Assembly: GCF_900637545.1 (NCBI RefSeq)
Contig: NZ_LR134376.1
Location: forward strand, 3,367,001 to 3,431,000
Direction: 5' to 3'
Length of the DNA stretch: 64,000 nucleotides
DNA from: Aeromonas encheleia
GTDB taxonomy: Bacteria; Pseudomonadota; Gammaproteobacteria; Enterobacterales; Aeromonadaceae
Part shown: positions 62,649 through 64,000 of the stretch, in pieces
Layout: every line of letters starts with the position of its first letter
How positions within the stretch are numbered: the first letter of the stretch is position 1
Program-made: the position numbers and the translations under genes
The notes under the pieces: model-generated
Database searches by the model: none
Seen by the model: only the letters and a program-made list of their open reading frames with translations
What the model was told of the DNA's origin: nothing

Positions 62649-64000
62649 TCACAACAAGCGACTCTGGAAGCTCACTCGATCGAATCCGTAGATGTCGTTG
62701 CGCAGTTGCTGGCGACCCTCTTCGTCGATCCAGCTGCTCCAGTAGACGGTGAACACCGGGATCGGCGTGGTCAGGGGCAGCCACTTGGTCTGGCTCTCTT
62801 TCAAGATGTTGGCGACCTTGTCCGGCTGATAACGGGAGTCCGCCAGCAGCAGCTCGGCGAGATCGTCCGCATGTTCGACCCGGATGCAGCCGGAGCTGAA
62901 GGCGCGCGCCCCCTGCTCGAACAGCGCCTTGCCCGGCGTCGAGTGCAGATAGATGGCATCGTTGTTGGGCAGATAGAACTTGTAGCGCCCCAGGGCGTTG
63001 TGATCGCCGGGCTTTTGCCGCAACCGGTAAGGGAAGCCAGACGCCAGCGCCTGATGCCAGCCATCTTCGCTGAACTGCACCGGGTTGCCCTCGCCGTCGA
63101 TCACCTCGAACTGCTCCCGATTGAGGTAGGCCGGATCCCGTCCCAGCTTGGGCAGAATGTCCTTGCTCAGGATGGAGCGCGGCACGTGCCAAGCGGGGTT
63201 GAGCACGATGGAGCGGATCTCGCTGGCGAGGATGGGGGTGGCCCGCTGCTCCTTGCCGACGATGACGCGACTGGTGAAGACCTCGCTACCGGACTCCACC
63301 ACGCTCAGGCGGTAATCCGGGATGTTGACCAGCACATAGCGGCCGGCGAGATGATCCACCAGATCCCGGCGCCACAGGTTGCGCAGCAGCAGGCTGGCAC
63401 GCACCTCTGGGCCGGTGTTGAGCCAGGAGCGGGTCTGGCGACCTATGATGCCGTCGGCGGTCAGGCCGTGGCGACGCTGGAACTGCTTGATGGCCTGTTC
63501 GGTGTCCGCATCATAGGTGGCGTCCTGATGGGTGGGGGCGCCATCCCCCAGCTCGTTGAGGATGGAGCGGATCTGTCCGAGCTCGGTCGAGCTCTCCCCG
63601 GCACGCAGGGTCGGCATGTCCAGATTGGGCCAGTGCTTGGCCATGGGCATCGCCAGCAGCTTGCCCACCTCCTCGCGCACGGCCTCATATTCGGCGACCT
63701 GGGGCCTGAGTTGCTTGACCTGATCCAGCAGGTTGTCGCCAACCGGTTCGTGGGCCAGCGGCTTGGTCAGATCGAGCTTGAGGGTCTGCATCTGCTCGCG
63801 GGCGACCAGATCCATGGCACGCCAGGCCTGCTGGAAACGAGCCAGCTTGCCAAAGGCCTCGTCGTAGAGGGCGCCGCGCCGATCGGCAGGGGCCTTCTGC
63901 AACTGCTGCCAGAGTCGGTAGAAGTCCGGGTGCAGCTGGGCGAGCACCGCCTCCTGCAGCTGACGCTCCAGCTCCAGGCGCGCCTGCTGGGCCGTGCTGT
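62649..64000 (-). CDS. ldtD: L,D-transpeptidase YcbB/LdtD (5' end outside window)
   Basis: The frame is open to the right window edge, so the signal peptide and N-terminal domain are missing; at least 450 codons are present. A peptidoglycan-binding domain (ATYDADTEQAIKQFQRRHGLTADGIIGRQTRSWLN) is followed by the YkuD catalytic domain with the active cysteine in SSGCIRVEHADDLAELLL and the upstream His in IYLHSTPGK. It forms 3-3 crosslinks or attaches proteins to murein. Paired with mepK downstream. Confidence 0.94.
   Translation of the reverse strand, partial: STAQQARLELERQLQEAVLAQLHPDFYRLWQQLQKAPADRRGALYDEAFGKLARFQQAWRAMDLVAREQMQTLKLDLTKPLAHEPVGDNLLDQVKQLRPQVAEYEAVREEVGKLLAMPMAKHWPNLDMPTLRAGESSTELGQIRSILNELGDGAPTHQDATYDADTEQAIKQFQRRHGLTADGIIGRQTRSWLNTGPEVRASLLLRNLWRRDLVDHLAGRYVLVNIPDYRLSVVESGSEVFTSRVIVGKEQRATPILASEIRSIVLNPAWHVPRSILSKDILPKLGRDPAYLNREQFEVIDGEGNPVQFSEDGWHQALASGFPYRLRQKPGDHNALGRYKFYLPNNDAIYLHSTPGKALFEQGARAFSSGCIRVEHADDLAELLLADSRYQPDKVANILKESQTKWLPLTTPIPVFTVYWSSWIDEEGRQQLRNDIYGFDRVSFQSRLL

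Overview
The window is ordinary, gene-dense chromosome from a GC-rich gammaproteobacterium, most likely Aeromonas. Supporting signs are tandem OmpA genes, a tandem glycine riboswitch on an alanine/glycine symporter gene (as in vibrios), an FklB-type FKBP22, a cysZ-smc-zipA-ligA gene order, and enteric/Vibrio-like core genes. The species call is inference from gene content. I see no insertion sequence, phage, integron, CRISPR array, tRNA or rRNA.

Layout. 1-9.9 kb: end of one ompA gene and a complete second one, NAD malic enzyme, an AraC regulator, a MATE pump, yciN, a GGDEF protein, a XanP-like purine permease with a PurR-like box, and a lipoate-ligase-like protein. 10-16 kb: AGCS symporter under a glycine riboswitch, a fold-III ornithine/lysine decarboxylase with a long leader, yrbG, a peroxiredoxin, yfcD and a small unknown gene. 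16-24 kb: an AapJQMP-type amino-acid ABC operon, a DUF2845 gene, a two-gene ABC-2 exporter and fklB. 24-32 kb: cutC, nagK, a GNAT protein, an M48 lipoprotein protease, pstS, phoBR (Pho boxes before pstS and phoB), a VOC protein and a second GGDEF protein. 32-38 kb: an AcoR-like sigma-54 activator divergent from an aldehyde dehydrogenase with a -24/-12 promoter, then an AraC regulator divergent from a DMT exporter. 38-46 kb: a malate module (2-HCT transporter, malic enzyme, CitA/CitB-type two-component system) divergent from a SlyA-HlyD-DUF2955 efflux operon whose promoter lies between two SlyA boxes. 46-53 kb: a GT14 glycosyltransferase, mliC, a TonB-C protein, a Pmp3 protein, nrdG/nrdD with an FNR box, and a periplasmic binding protein. 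53-64 kb: ligA, zipA, smc, cysZ, a TRIC-family channel, a DUF3862 lipoprotein, mepK and the 3' part of ldtD.

The most unusual feature is a recurring class of scars. At five gene ends or junctions (9984, 15046, 16865-17026, 22230-22331, 28378-28486) the spacer holds a diverged copy of the neighbouring gene's end, start or both, offset by 75, 98, 100, 105 and 158 bp. They look like tandem microduplications that left both real genes intact. Two created small open frames that overlap their neighbours through ATGA junctions. A sixth, much weaker case may lie before the decarboxylase. I found no complete new multi-gene system. The scar class, the riboswitch expression platform and the SlyA operator arrangement deserve a second look.
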